Below are positions 47,533 to 56,467 of a DNA stretch of 64,000 nucleotides, piece by piece; within the stretch, counting starts at the first letter, position 1; every line of letters begins with the position of its first letter. The stretch spans positions 1 to 64,000 of the forward strand of contig NZ_VOSS01000025.1 of the NCBI RefSeq assembly GCF_007997035.1, read 5' to 3'. This DNA comes from Ralstonia sp. TCR112 (lineage in GTDB: Bacteria; Pseudomonadota; Gammaproteobacteria; Burkholderiales; Burkholderiaceae). The notes beneath the pieces were generated by a model, which saw only the letters and a program-made list of their open reading frames with translations, was not told the DNA's origin and searched no databases. A program made the position numbers and the translations under genes.

Positions 47533-49075
47533 GGGCCACCTCCGAGCTTGCGGCGGCCGGCGCCGATGCTTTGTCCCACATGCCGCTCATCCACAGGCCG
47601 ATCTGTTCGCGGTCGGTGGCATGCGTGGGCGTGGAGGGCGAGAGGCGCCCGTTGGCGATCACGTGCAGGCGATCGCACAGCGCAAAGAGTTCGTCGAGTT
47701 CTTCCGACACGATCAGGATGGCGCAGCCCCCCGCCTTGAGCGCGAGGATTTCGTTGTGGATCTGCGCAGCGGCGCCCACGTCGACGCCCCAGGTGGGTTG
47801 CGCGACGATGAGCACGCGCGGCGCGCATTCGATTTCGCGGCCGACGATGAATTTCTGCAGGTTGCCGCCCGAGAGGCTCTTGGCCAGCGCGTCGGGGCCA
47901 CCAGCCTTCACGCCAAACCGGCTGATGATGGCGGTAGCCAGCTTGGCGGCGGCCTTCTTGTCGATGAGCCCGCCGCGCACCTGCGGCGCACGTTGATGCG
48001 TCAGCAGCGTATTGGCCGCCAGCGACAGCGATGGCACGGCGCCGCGCCCAAGGCGCTCTTCCGGCACGAACGACAGCCCGCGCTTGCGGCGCGCACGCGG
48101 GTCCAGCTTGGCAACCGGCTCGTTGCCGATGCTGATGGTCTGTGCCGACGCGCGAGTGTCTTCGCCGGACAGGGCTGCCAGCAGTTCCTGTTGCCCGTTG
48201 CCCGATACGCCTGCGATGCCGACGATCTCGCCGCTGCGCAATTGCAGGGCGATGTCGCGCAGCTCTGTCGCAAAGGCGTGGGCCTTGGGCAGCGACAGGC
48301 CGGCCACCTCCATGCGCACCTCGCCCGGTGTGGTCTGGGGGCGCAATTCGCGCGGAGGCTCGCCACCGATCATCATGCGCGACAGCGACGCCGCCGTTTC
48401 CTGGCGCGGGTCGCACACGCCCGTGACCTTGCCCATGCGCATCACCGTGGCGGTGTGGCACAGGGCCTGGATCTCGTCGAGCTTGTGGCTGATGTAGAGG
48501 ATGCTCGTGCCTTCTGCGGCCAACTGGCGCAGCGTCACGAAGAGCTTTTCGACGGCCTGCGGCGTCAGCACCGAGGTCGGCTCGTCAAGGATCAGCAGGC
48601 GCGGCTTGGTGAGCAGCGCGCGCACGATTTCCACGCGCTGGCGCTCGCCCACGGAAAGCGTATGCACATGGCGATGCGGCTCCAGCGGCAGGCCGTATTT
48701 CTCGCCCGTGCTGCGCACCTGATCAGCCACGTCGCGCAGGTCCGTGCCTGCGGGCAGGCCGAGCAGGATGTTCTCCGCCACCGTGAGCGTGTCGAACAGC
48801 GAGAAGTGCTGGAACACCATGGCGATGCCCAGCGCGCGCGCCTGGTGCGGATTGGCGATCTCGACGCGCTGGCCGTCGAGCTGCATCTCACCGGCGTCAG
48901 GCTGCACTGCGCCGAAGATGATCTTCATCAGCGTCGATTTGCCGGCGCCGTTTTCGCCCAGCACGGCGTGGATCTCGCCCGGCGCGACAGTCAGGCTGAC
49001 GCCGTCGTTGGCGACCACGCTCGGGTAGCGCTTGGTCATGCCCGTCAGCGACAGGCGTGGTGGGAGTGGTGTCAC
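47525..49075 (-). CDS. ABC transporter ATP-binding protein, two ATPase domains (nucleoside/sugar type)
   Basis: This 516-residue protein has two ATPase domains in tandem. The first (about 8-245) has GENGAGKST, LSVGERQRVE and LLILDEPTSVLTP. The second (about 255-500) has a degenerate Walker A (GVSGNGQQELL) and signature LSGGNLQKF, with VAQPTWGVDVGA where Walker B is expected. This asymmetry is normal for the RbsA/NupO-like ATPases of BMP systems. It is first in the operon. The leader is about 160 nt if the tataat at 49241-49246 (minus strand) is the -10 element; no good -35 was seen. Confidence 0.93.
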   Translation of the reverse strand: MTPLPPRLSLTGMTKRYPSVVANDGVSLTVAPGEIHAVLGENGAGKSTLMKIIFGAVQPDAGEMQLDGQRVEIANPHQARALGIAMVFQHFSLFDTLTVAENILLGLPAGTDLRDVADQVRSTGEKYGLPLEPHRHVHTLSVGERQRVEIVRALLTKPRLLILDEPTSVLTPQAVEKLFVTLRQLAAEGTSILYISHKLDEIQALCHTATVMRMGKVTGVCDPRQETAASLSRMMIGGEPPRELRPQTTPGEVRMEVAGLSLPKAHAFATELRDIALQLRSGEIVGIAGVSGNGQQELLAALSGEDTRASAQTISIGNEPVAKLDPRARRKRGLSFVPEERLGRGAVPSLSLAANTLLTHQRAPQVRGGLIDKKAAAKLATAIISRFGVKAGGPDALAKSLSGGNLQKFIVGREIECAPRVLIVAQPTWGVDVGAAAQIHNEILALKAGGCAILIVSEELDELFALCDRLHVIANGRLSPSTPTHATDREQIGLWMSGMWDKASAPAAASSEVAHG

Positions 49076-49523
49076 AACAGTTGGCTCGTGGTTTCCGTGC
49101 CGCTCACCGTGCGAATGCGCATCGGAGGCGGTCTCTTTTTGGGTGTTGACGACACTTCACAACAGGCAACGCCGACGCAGGTTCGCGCCGACGCATCGCA
49201 GCAATCATCATGGTTGAGTGATGCTTGCCATCAGCCGCAAATTATATCGTTCGGCATCGCGCCGGGCGGCGATTTCGGCCCGCTTGCGCCTGCCTCGTAC
49301 GAGGGGTGGCGGAGTGCAAATCCCGTGCCGGGCGCATTGGGGCCATTTGCCGGTTGCAGCTTGTCATGCCGACGTATGCAGGTGGCACGCGCAGCCCTCG
49401 GGTGGGGCGCGCAGGCCGTCTTGCACCTGCCCGGTGCGCGCACGCGGCGCGCCGCTTTGCGCTACAGTTCTCGGTTTGCTCCGGCGCGGCCTCCCGTCCG
49501 CCGGCGCGTCAAGTTCTCCCTTC
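49076..49523. other. gene-free region between the BMP operon and the Bcr/CflA gene
   Basis: Divergent genes flank these 448 bp. On the minus strand a perfect tataat (49241-49246) could start the BMP operon, giving a leader of about 160 nt. I looked for a purine riboswitch core in that leader and did not recognise one. On the plus strand the last 200 bp before 49524 are GC-rich with no clear promoter. No small gene with a good start was found. Confidence 0.5.
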
Positions 49524-50738
49524 ATGACTGCTCCCGCTCCCGCACGATCCCGCATGCCCGGCCCAATCCCTGGCTGGCTCCTGCTGCTTGGCGCGCTTAC
49601 GGCCATCGGCCCGCTGTCGGTCGACATGTACCTGCCGAGCCTGCCGACCATCGCGCGCGACCTGAATACATCGTCGGCTGCGGCGGGGCTCACGTTGACG
49701 GTCTTCCTGATCAGCCTGGCGATCGGCCAGCTCATCTACGGCCCGGCCAGCGATCGGTTTGGCCGCAAGCCGCCGCTCTACATCGGCCTGGCGATGTACG
49801 TCGCAGCCTCCATCGGCTGCGCCTTCGCCAAGGACGCCACGATGCTGGCCGTGCTGCGCGGCGTGCAGGGGTTTGGCGGCTGTGCGGGCATGGTCATCGC
49901 ACGCGCTGCGGTGCGCGATCGCATGGATCCGGCCGGCGCCGCACAGGCGTATTCGACGCTGATGCTGGTCATGGGCGTGGCGCCCATCCTGGCGCCGATG
50001 ATTGGCGGCGCGGTGCTGCAGTTCGCAACGTGGCGCGTCATCTTTGCTTTGCTGACGGCGTTTGGCGTGCTGTCGCTGGTGGCCGTGCATTACCTGATGC
50101 GTGAGTCGCTCGCGCCCGAGCAGGCGCGCAAGCTGGCAGTCGGCCACGTGCTGCGCGACTACTGGGAACTCCTGCGCGATCACCACTACGCTGCCTATAT
50201 GTGGTGCGGCGCGGTGTTTCTGTCGGGCATGTTTGCGTACATCACCGTGTCGTCGTTCGTGCTGATCGATGGTTACGGGCTGACCCCGTCGCACTATGCA
50301 TGGGTGTTCGGCAGCAATGCGGCCGGGATGATCGCCGCCTCGCGCGTCAATGTGCGGCTGGTGCGCAAGTATTCGCCGGCGCGCGTGCTGCGGCGGGCGC
50401 TGTGGGTGCCGGCCATCACGAGCGTGCTGGCCGCCGCGGCGGCCGCGGCTGGCTTTACGCCGCTGCCGCTCGTGCTCGCGGCGCTGTTCTGCTACATCGC
50501 GTCGATCGGCTGCATTTCGCCCAACACCGGCGCGCTCGCAATGGCGGGGCAGGGCGCGCGTGCGGGGACGGGCTCGGCGCTCATGGGCGCCATGCAATTC
50601 GGCCTGGGCATGGTGACGGGCACGGTGGTCGCCGCCATCGGGCAGACCGCGCTTCCGCTGCTGGGCATGATGGCCGTTTGCGCCGTCGCCGCACTCGTTC
50701 TGGGTCTGCGTATCACGCGCGAAGAACCCGGCGCCTAA
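49524..50738 (+). CDS. Bcr/CflA family multidrug efflux MFS transporter
   Basis: This encodes 404 residues from the ATG at 49524; the frame is open to 49218, but that part is low-complexity and lacks similarity. It has twelve membrane segments. The Bcr/CflA pattern is present: LSVDMYLPSLPTIA after the first segment, then the MFS A-type loop GPASDRFGRKPPLY near 73-86. A C-motif region VRGVQGFGGCAGMVIARA equivalent lies near 111-128. The family exports bicyclomycin, chloramphenicol, sulfonamides or dipeptides with proton exchange. It is followed by a terminator and the 5-oxoproline cluster. The natural substrate is unknown. Confidence 0.9.
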   Translation: MTAPAPARSRMPGPIPGWLLLLGALTAIGPLSVDMYLPSLPTIARDLNTSSAAAGLTLTVFLISLAIGQLIYGPASDRFGRKPPLYIGLAMYVAASIGCAFAKDATMLAVLRGVQGFGGCAGMVIARAAVRDRMDPAGAAQAYSTLMLVMGVAPILAPMIGGAVLQFATWRVIFALLTAFGVLSLVAVHYLMRESLAPEQARKLAVGHVLRDYWELLRDHHYAAYMWCGAVFLSGMFAYITVSSFVLIDGYGLTPSHYAWVFGSNAAGMIAASRVNVRLVRKYSPARVLRRALWVPAITSVLAAAAAAAGFTPLPLVLAALFCYIASIGCISPNTGALAMAGQGARAGTGSALMGAMQFGLGMVTGTVVAAIGQTALPLLGMMAVCAVAALVLGLRITREEPGA

Positions 50739-50765
50739 TCTCCCCGCTGTTCCAGGTCTTCTTCT

Positions 50766-50795
50766 ACGCCTCCCGTTCTGGAGGCGTCTTTCTCC
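50766..50795 (+). terminator. Rho-independent terminator after the Bcr/CflA gene
   Basis: The stem acgcctcc/ggaggcgt with a six-base loop is followed by ctttctccttt, 28 bp after the stop codon. Confidence 0.7.
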
Positions 50796-51015
50796 TTTCA
50801 TATGACTCTGGCATAACATGCCGTCACGTTCACCGTGCCGGCACCTATGATGAGTGCAGCCGGGCGGCTTCAGCCCCGACTTGGCCCTGAGCGACTAAGG
50901 GTTACTTCTTATACAGAATTTATCGACAATTTATTAACGTATCGCTTTCGTTTTCAAACGCGCGCCGTTTTGCAGGGTTCTTCCCGCCAACGGCGCACAC
51001 GAGACGGGGGTTAAG

Positions 51016-51663
51016 TTGCAGTGCACGATTCACCGGCTGGGCGAACTCGCGCTGTTGTGCGAAGTGCCGCCACCGGCCACCCTGAACTGCCAGCAGCGCA
51101 TCTGGGCCATGGCGTCGCGCGCGTCCAACTGGGCGGGCGTGGTCGACGTGGTGCCCGGCATGAACAACCTCACGCTCGTGTTTGGCCCACTGGCCGATGC
51201 GCAGCGATTGACCACGCAACTGCGCGAAGCCTGGGAAGAAAGCCAGGCGCTGGTGGCCGACGGCAAACTCGTCGACATCGAAGTCGCCTATGGCGGTGAC
51301 GAAGGCCCCGATCTGCGCGAAGTCGCCAAGCACACCGGCCTGAGTACGGCTGAAGTCGTGCGCCGCCACACTGCGCCGGAATACATCGTCTATTTCCTGG
51401 GCTTCCAGCCCGGCTTTGCCTACATGGGCGGGCTCGACAAGTCGCTCGCCACACCGCGTCGCGCCGAGCCGCGCATGGCCGTGCCGGCTGGCTCGGTCGG
51501 CATCGGCGGCGAGCAGACCGGCATCTACCCGGCCGCATCCCCCGGTGGCTGGCAACTGCTTGGCCGCACAGACGCGGCGCTCTTCATGCCGCAGCGCAAT
51601 CCCCCCACGCTGTTGGCGCCTGGAGACCGCATCCGCTTTGTTGCCTCGAAGGTGCGCGCATGA
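51016..51663 (+). CDS. pxpB: 5-oxoprolinase subunit PxpB
   Basis: PxpABC hydrolyses 5-oxoproline (pyroglutamate) to glutamate with ATP. PxpB, formerly KipI/YbgJ, has 215 residues here. The start is a TTG at 51016 after a gagacggggg stretch; no ATG fits. The family motif EYIVYFLGFQPGFAYMGGL is at residues 117-135 and VPAGSVGIGGEQTGIYP near 155-171. About 280 bp upstream has an AT-rich patch (50895-50960) unlike the surroundings, likely holding the promoter. Its stop overlaps the pxpC start (ATGA). Confidence 0.93.
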   Translation: MQCTIHRLGELALLCEVPPPATLNCQQRIWAMASRASNWAGVVDVVPGMNNLTLVFGPLADAQRLTTQLREAWEESQALVADGKLVDIEVAYGGDEGPDLREVAKHTGLSTAEVVRRHTAPEYIVYFLGFQPGFAYMGGLDKSLATPRRAEPRMAVPAGSVGIGGEQTGIYPAASPGGWQLLGRTDAALFMPQRNPPTLLAPGDRIRFVASKVRA

Positions 51664-52709
51664 GTTCGAAACCCCAACCCATGATCGAGATCGTGCGGGC
51701 CGGCGTGCTGGCGTCTGTGCAGGACCTGGGCCGCACCGGCTATCGCCGCTTTGGCGTGTGCACGTCGGGCGCGCTGGATCCGCTGTCGCTGTATGTGGGC
51801 AACCGGCTGGTCGGCAACCGCAGTGACGCCGCGGGCATCGAGTTCACACTGGGCAACGCCACGTTGCGCTTCCACGCCAATGGCCTGATCGCGCTGACGG
51901 GCGCCGATTGCCGCGCCACGCTCGACGGCGCGCCGGTGCATGCGTGGCGTGCCATCCCTGTGCAACGCGGGCAGATGCTGACCTTGCGGGTGGCGCAGGG
52001 CGGCGTGCGCGCGTATCTCTGCGTGGCCGGCGGCATCGATGTGCCGGAGATGATGGGCTCGCGCAGCACCGATCTGAAAGCCGGCTTCGGCGGCTTCGAA
52101 GGGCGCCCGCTCAAGGACGGCGACAGGCTGCCCGTGCTGCCCGCCGATACGACGTACGCTCCCGACATCAGCGGCGACACCGTTGCCGTGAAGGCAGCCC
52201 GCTGGACATTCGACCGCGCGCAGAAGGACACGCCGGTCATGCGCGTACTGCCCGGTCCTGAATACGACGATTTCGTTGCCGACGCGCAAGCTGCGTTCTG
52301 GGAATCCGACTGGACGCTCACGCCCAACAGCAACCGGATGGGCTTTCGCCTCCAGGGGCCGGAACTCCAACGCAAGAAGCAGCGCAGCGGCGATCTGCTC
52401 TCGCACGGCGTGGTGCCGGGCGTGATCCAGGTGCCGCCGTCCGGACAGCCCATTGTGCTAATGGCCGATGCGCAAACCACCGGCGGCTATCCGAAGATCG
52501 GCTCCGTCATCCTGGCCGACCAATGGCGCCTGGCGCAGATTCCGCTCGGTACGCGCGTGCGCTTCGAGCGTGTGACGCTGGAAGAGGCCGAAGCCGCCCG
52601 CGCCGACGTGGCACGGTATCTGCAGCAAATCGAAACCGCGCTGGACTGGCAGCGCCAAGGCATTCTGTCGAGCGCGCATCGCACCGCCAAGACGCGACTG
52701 AACGCCTGA
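51660..52709 (+). CDS. pxpC: 5-oxoprolinase subunit PxpC
   Basis: This encodes 349 residues of the biotin-dependent-carboxyltransferase-like family (formerly KipA/YbgK). Conserved features are [18 protein letters not shown] near 17-34, then SGALDPLS, and the C-terminal [13 protein letters not shown] near 267-279. It forms the 5-oxoprolinase complex with PxpB and PxpA and has no biotin itself. It overlaps pxpB and precedes pxpA by 19 bp. Confidence 0.93.
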   Translation: MSSKPQPMIEIVRAGVLASVQDLGRTGYRRFGVCTSGALDPLSLYVGNRLVGNRSDAAGIEFTLGNATLRFHANGLIALTGADCRATLDGAPVHAWRAIPVQRGQMLTLRVAQGGVRAYLCVAGGIDVPEMMGSRSTDLKAGFGGFEGRPLKDGDRLPVLPADTTYAPDISGDTVAVKAARWTFDRAQKDTPVMRVLPGPEYDDFVADAQAAFWESDWTLTPNSNRMGFRLQGPELQRKKQRSGDLLSHGVVPGVIQVPPSGQPIVLMADAQTTGGYPKIGSVILADQWRLAQIPLGTRVRFERVTLEEAEAARADVARYLQQIETALDWQRQGILSSAHRTAKTRLNA

Positions 52710-52728
52710 TGCACCGGAAGACAACATC

Positions 52729-53472
52729 ATGACTGCAATTGATCTGAACGCCGACCTCGGCGAAGGCTGCGATACCGACGAGGCGCTCCTCACCCTGGTG
52801 AGTTCCGCCAACATCGCCTGCGGCTGGCACGCCGGCGACGTCAACACGATGCGCCAGACCGTCGGCTGGGCGCTGCGCCAGGGCGTGTCGATCGGCGCGC
52901 ATCCGAGCTTTCCCGATCGCGAGAACTTTGGCCGCACTGAAATGCACCTCCCGCCGGATGAAATCTACGCGGGCGTGCTATTCCAGATCGGTGGGCTTTC
53001 GGCGATCGTGCGTGCGCAGGGCGGCAAGCTGGCGCACGTGAAGGCGCACGGCGCGCTGTACAACCAGGCTTCGCGCGACCGGCCGCTGGCCGTCGCCATC
53101 GTGCGCGCGATCCGCGATTTCGATCCGTCGCTGGTGGTGTTTGGCCTGGCGGGCGGCGAGCTGGTCAAGGCCGCGCGTGAACTTGGCCTGCAGGCCAAGG
53201 AAGAGGTGTTTGCCGATCGCGGTTACAACCCGGACGGCTCGCTCGTCAAACGCGGCACGCCCGGCGCCCTCATCGACAGCGAAGATGCCGCGCTGGACCA
53301 GACGCTGACGATGGTGCGCGAGCAGCGCGTGAAGGCCATCGACGGCACGTGGGTTCCGATCCGCGCGGAAACGGTTTGTCTGCACGGCGACGGCGCGCAT
53401 GCGCTGGCGTTCGCGCGACGCATTCGGGAACGGCTTGGCAGCGAAGGCATCGCTGTCCGTGCCGGCGCCTGA
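52729..53472 (+). CDS. pxpA: 5-oxoprolinase subunit PxpA (LamB/YcsF family)
   Basis: This encodes 247 residues. The N-terminus [18 protein letters not shown] and the [13 protein letters not shown] segment (about 25-37) are the family signature of this metal-binding alpha/beta barrel. Further conserved parts are [14 protein letters not shown] near 53-66 and [10 protein letters not shown] near 104-113. PxpA supplies the catalytic step of ring opening with PxpBC. A terminator-like hairpin follows before the transporter genes, so expression of the enzyme and transporter parts may differ. Confidence 0.95.
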   Translation: MTAIDLNADLGEGCDTDEALLTLVSSANIACGWHAGDVNTMRQTVGWALRQGVSIGAHPSFPDRENFGRTEMHLPPDEIYAGVLFQIGGLSAIVRAQGGKLAHVKAHGALYNQASRDRPLAVAIVRAIRDFDPSLVVFGLAGGELVKAARELGLQAKEEVFADRGYNPDGSLVKRGTPGALIDSEDAALDQTLTMVREQRVKAIDGTWVPIRAETVCLHGDGAHALAFARRIRERLGSEGIAVRAGA

Positions 53473-53477
53473 GCCAC

Positions 53478-53506
53478 GGCCCCGTCCTTCCAGCGGGGCT
53501 TTTTAT
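53478..53506 (+). terminator. terminator hairpin inside the 5-oxoproline cluster
   Basis: The stem gccccg/cggggc with a nine-base loop is followed by six T, just after pxpA and 22 bp before the DUF969 start. It probably lowers transcription into the transporter genes. Confidence 0.7.
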
Positions 53507-53527
53507 TAACTTGGGGGGAAGCACCAC

Positions 53528-54265
53528 ATGGGTACGGCAGTGAATCTATGGCCGCTGATCGGGGTGGTCGTCATCATCGCGGGGTTCATCCTGCGATTCA
53601 ATCCGATGCTGGTGGTGGCCGTGGCCGCCATCGCCACCGGCTTTGCGGCATCGATGTCCATCGAACAAATCCTGACGGCGATCGGGACGGGCATCATCAA
53701 GACGCGGACGTTGCCGCTGATCATCCTGCTGCCGCTCGCGGTGGTGGGCCTGCTCGAGCGCCACGGCTTGCGTGAACACGCGCAGAACTGGATCGCGCGC
53801 ATTCAGTCGGCCACCGTTGGCCGTCTGCTGATCGTCTACCTCGCCGTGCGCGAGCTGACGGCAGCTGCCGGTCTGACGAGCCTTGGCGGTCATCCGCAGA
53901 TGGTGCGTCCGCTGCTGGCCCCGATGGCCGAAGGCGCCGCCGAGAACCGTTTCGGCAAGCTGCCGGCGCCGGTGCGTGAACGCCTGCTGGCCTTCTGCGC
54001 TGCCACCGACAACGTCGGCCTGTTCTTCGGCGAAGACATCTTCGTGGCCTTCGGCGCCATCGCGCTGATGCACACGTTCCTGCTCGGCTCGGGCATCGAC
54101 GTGGAACCGCTGCATATCGCCGTGTGGGGCATCCCGACTGCGGTCTGCGCGTTCCTGATCCACTCGGTGCGCCTCAAGCGCCTGGACGGCTGGCTTGCCC
54201 GCGAAATGGGTAACCAGCGGGGCGCCGCCGGCAATACCAACACGGCTGCGGCCAAGCAGGGGTAA
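53528..54265 (+). CDS. DUF969 family membrane protein (5-oxoproline transporter subunit)
   Basis: This encodes 245 residues with about six hydrophobic segments (for example VVVIIAGFILRFNPMLVVAV near 12-31). It matches the DUF969 family, found next to DUF979 genes and pyroglutamate enzymes; the pair is annotated as a 5-oxoproline transporter. A polar motif region (AAGLTSLGGHPQMVRPL near 116-132) between segments could hold the substrate site. It has a gggggaa site before the ATG and is followed 3 bp later by the DUF979 gene. Transport has been inferred mainly from gene context, not from the sequence itself. Confidence 0.85.
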   Translation: MGTAVNLWPLIGVVVIIAGFILRFNPMLVVAVAAIATGFAASMSIEQILTAIGTGIIKTRTLPLIILLPLAVVGLLERHGLREHAQNWIARIQSATVGRLLIVYLAVRELTAAAGLTSLGGHPQMVRPLLAPMAEGAAENRFGKLPAPVRERLLAFCAATDNVGLFFGEDIFVAFGAIALMHTFLLGSGIDVEPLHIAVWGIPTAVCAFLIHSVRLKRLDGWLAREMGNQRGAAGNTNTAAAKQG

Positions 54266-54268
54266 GCC

Positions 54269-55225
54269 ATGATTCTGTCGATCAACTATCTGTACTGGCT
54301 GGCGGGGATCATCCTGACGATCACCGCGCTGATGACCTTTGCCGACAAGAACCACCCGCGCCGCTGGACCACGGGCCTGTTCTGGGCGATCTTCGCCGTC
54401 ATCTTCCTCGTTGGCGACAAGCTCCCGCCGATCGTGGTGGGCGTGGGTGCCGTGGTGATGGCACTGCTGGCCGGCACGGGCGGCGTGACGCTGGGCAAGC
54501 ACGGTGAACTGCCGGCGGAAGAGCGCCGCGCATCCGCCAAGCGCCTGGGCAACCGCCTCTTCATTCCGGCGCTGACCATTCCCCTGGTCACCGTCATCGG
54601 CAGCGTGTTCCTGAAGGACGTGAAGATCGGCGGCGATTTGCTGCTCGATCCGAAGAACCAGACCTTCGTCTCGCTGGGGCTGGGCTGCATCATCTCGCTG
54701 GCGCTGGCGTGCTGGTTGACGCGTGACACGCCGGTGCAGGCCATGCGTGAGTCGCGTCGGCTGACGGAGTCGCTCGGCTGGGCGCTGGTGCTGCCGCAGA
54801 TGCTGGCCATGCTGGGTCTCGTCTTTGCCGATGCCGGTGTGGGCAAGGCTGTGGCGCACCTGACCACCGCCTACATCAACATGGACTATCGCCTCGTCGC
54901 GGTCGTCGTTTATTGCGTGGGCATGGCGCTGTTCACCGTCATCATGGGCAACGGCTTTGCGGCGTTCCCGGTCATGACGGGCGGGGTGGGGGTGCCCATT
55001 CTGGTGGGCGTGTTCCATGCCAACCCGGCGGTGATGGCGGCGATCGGCATGTTCTCGGGCTACTGCGGCACGCTGATGACCCCGATGGCGGCGAACTTCA
55101 ATATCGTGCCCGCCGCGCTGTTGGAGTTGTCCGATAAGAACGCCGTGATCAAAGCGCAAGTCCCGACCGCGCTACTGTTGCTTGCAGCCAATATCGTGCT
55201 CTTGTACTTCCTGATGCTCCACTAA
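54269..55225 (+). CDS. DUF979 family membrane protein (5-oxoproline transporter subunit)
   Basis: This encodes 318 residues with about nine or ten membrane segments. It is the usual partner of DUF969: the two start 3 bp apart and probably form one membrane complex. A hydrophilic loop near residues 78-95 is rich in Glu and Arg. The C-terminal half has NGFAAFPVMTGGVGVPIL near 229-246 and GYCGTLMTPMAANFN near 265-279, the kind of re-entrant, Gly-rich stretches seen in ion-coupled carriers. The substrate is inferred from pxpABC and pcp around it. Confidence 0.85.
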   Translation: MILSINYLYWLAGIILTITALMTFADKNHPRRWTTGLFWAIFAVIFLVGDKLPPIVVGVGAVVMALLAGTGGVTLGKHGELPAEERRASAKRLGNRLFIPALTIPLVTVIGSVFLKDVKIGGDLLLDPKNQTFVSLGLGCIISLALACWLTRDTPVQAMRESRRLTESLGWALVLPQMLAMLGLVFADAGVGKAVAHLTTAYINMDYRLVAVVVYCVGMALFTVIMGNGFAAFPVMTGGVGVPILVGVFHANPAVMAAIGMFSGYCGTLMTPMAANFNIVPAALLELSDKNAVIKAQVPTALLLLAANIVLLYFLMLH

Positions 55226-55363
55226 TCGTGTTTAATGCGACGCGTGCGGTGCGCGTCACGCGGGCGGTTCTCAGCCGGCGGACGCCACCGAGCGCGGTCG
55301 CTGCCCGCGAGACAAGGGCACGCGGTCGTAGACCTCGCATCGTGCTCTTCTCCGGGGGGATTC

Positions 55364-56389
55364 ATGAGCAGCCAGATGACGAGCGGCCGTTCCATGTCGG
55401 GACGCCGCTTTTTTTGTGTTCTCGCAGCCAGCGCGCTGTCGTTGATTTCCGCCGCGCAAGCCCGTGCGGAAACGCTTCGAGTGGCCACGCCGTATCCGGC
55501 CCTCAATTTCCATACGCAAAACCTGCAGGCTTTCGCAAGTGCCGTCAGCAGCGCCACTAATGGCGGGCTCAAGCTTGAGGTCTATCCGAACGGCACGCTG
55601 CTCAAGCCGGCCGCCATCTTTGACGGTGTCAAGGACGGCAAGGCCGAGGCGGGTGAAGTGATGCTGTCGACGTTGGCCCAGCGCGATCCGCTGTTCGGTG
55701 TGGATTCGATTCCCTTCGTGGTGTCGGGCTACAACGATGCGCGCCTGCTGTGGGATGCCTCGCGCAGCCACATCGAAGCGTTGATGAAGGCCAACGGATT
55801 GCGTCTGCTGTACGCCGTGCCCTGGCCGCCGCAGAACCTGTATTCCGAAACACCGATTGCCCGTTTGTCTGACCTGAAGGGACATCGTTTGCGCACGTAT
55901 AACGCGGCGCAAAAGCGCATTGCCGAGTTGTATGGCGCGCAGGCCGTGCAGGTGGAAGCCGCCGATCTGACCGCCGCGATTGCCGGTGGCCGCATCGACA
56001 CCATGGTCACCTCGCCGTCCACCGGTCTGGAGACGAAGGCCGGTCAGCGCATGACTTACTACTACAAGGTCAATGCGTGGATTCCCAAGAACGCCGTGTT
56101 CATCAACGAGGCGCGCTTCGCCAAGCTCCCGCCCGCGATGCAGCAGACGGTGCTCAAGCTCGCCAAGGATTACGAAACGCGCGGTTGGGATTCCAGCCGC
56201 CAGACCTACGAGCGCGATGAAGCCGAACTCGCCAAGACCGGCGTGCGCGTGCTCAATCCCGACGTCACCTTGCAGGGCGATATGCGCCGCCTGGGCGAGC
56301 GTCTGACGCGTGAATGGCTGCACACCGCGGGCACGGAAGAAGTCGACATCCTGTTGAACTTCGAGAACAAGCGCAGCAAGGCGAACTGA
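55364..56389 (+). CDS. TRAP-type substrate-binding protein (DctP family), orphan
   Basis: This encodes 341 residues from the ATG at 55364 with a gggggga site; starts at 55379 or 55394 are also possible. A signal peptide ends AQARA-E. The DctP fold shows LRVATPYP, GVDSIPFVV and SDLKGHRLRTYNAAQ, with the organic-acid-binding Arg in this last part (near residue 180). No TRAP membrane genes (DctQ/DctM) are near; the neighbours are DUF969 and DUF979 membrane proteins and pcp. It may deliver 5-oxoproline or a similar acid to these, or to a TRAP carrier elsewhere. Binding of 5-oxoproline is inference. Confidence 0.85.
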   Translation: MSSQMTSGRSMSGRRFFCVLAASALSLISAAQARAETLRVATPYPALNFHTQNLQAFASAVSSATNGGLKLEVYPNGTLLKPAAIFDGVKDGKAEAGEVMLSTLAQRDPLFGVDSIPFVVSGYNDARLLWDASRSHIEALMKANGLRLLYAVPWPPQNLYSETPIARLSDLKGHRLRTYNAAQKRIAELYGAQAVQVEAADLTAAIAGGRIDTMVTSPSTGLETKAGQRMTYYYKVNAWIPKNAVFINEARFAKLPPAMQQTVLKLAKDYETRGWDSSRQTYERDEAELAKTGVRVLNPDVTLQGDMRRLGERLTREWLHTAGTEEVDILLNFENKRSKAN

Positions 56390-56467
56390 CGCCGCAACGC
56401 GCTTGGGCATGATGTTCGACGGACGTTTATCATCGTTTTTGTCTTACGCAGCAAGCAGGAGAACGTC

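Noticed and set aside
49076-49240. Possible purine riboswitch before the BMP operon
   Set aside because: The conserved core and the paired loops of the purine riboswitch were not found by eye; a covariance model search would settle it.
53546-55159. Open frame of 537 codons antisense to the DUF969/DUF979 genes
   Set aside because: The composition is His/Arg/Gln-rich as expected for a shadow frame, and the plus-strand genes are well supported.
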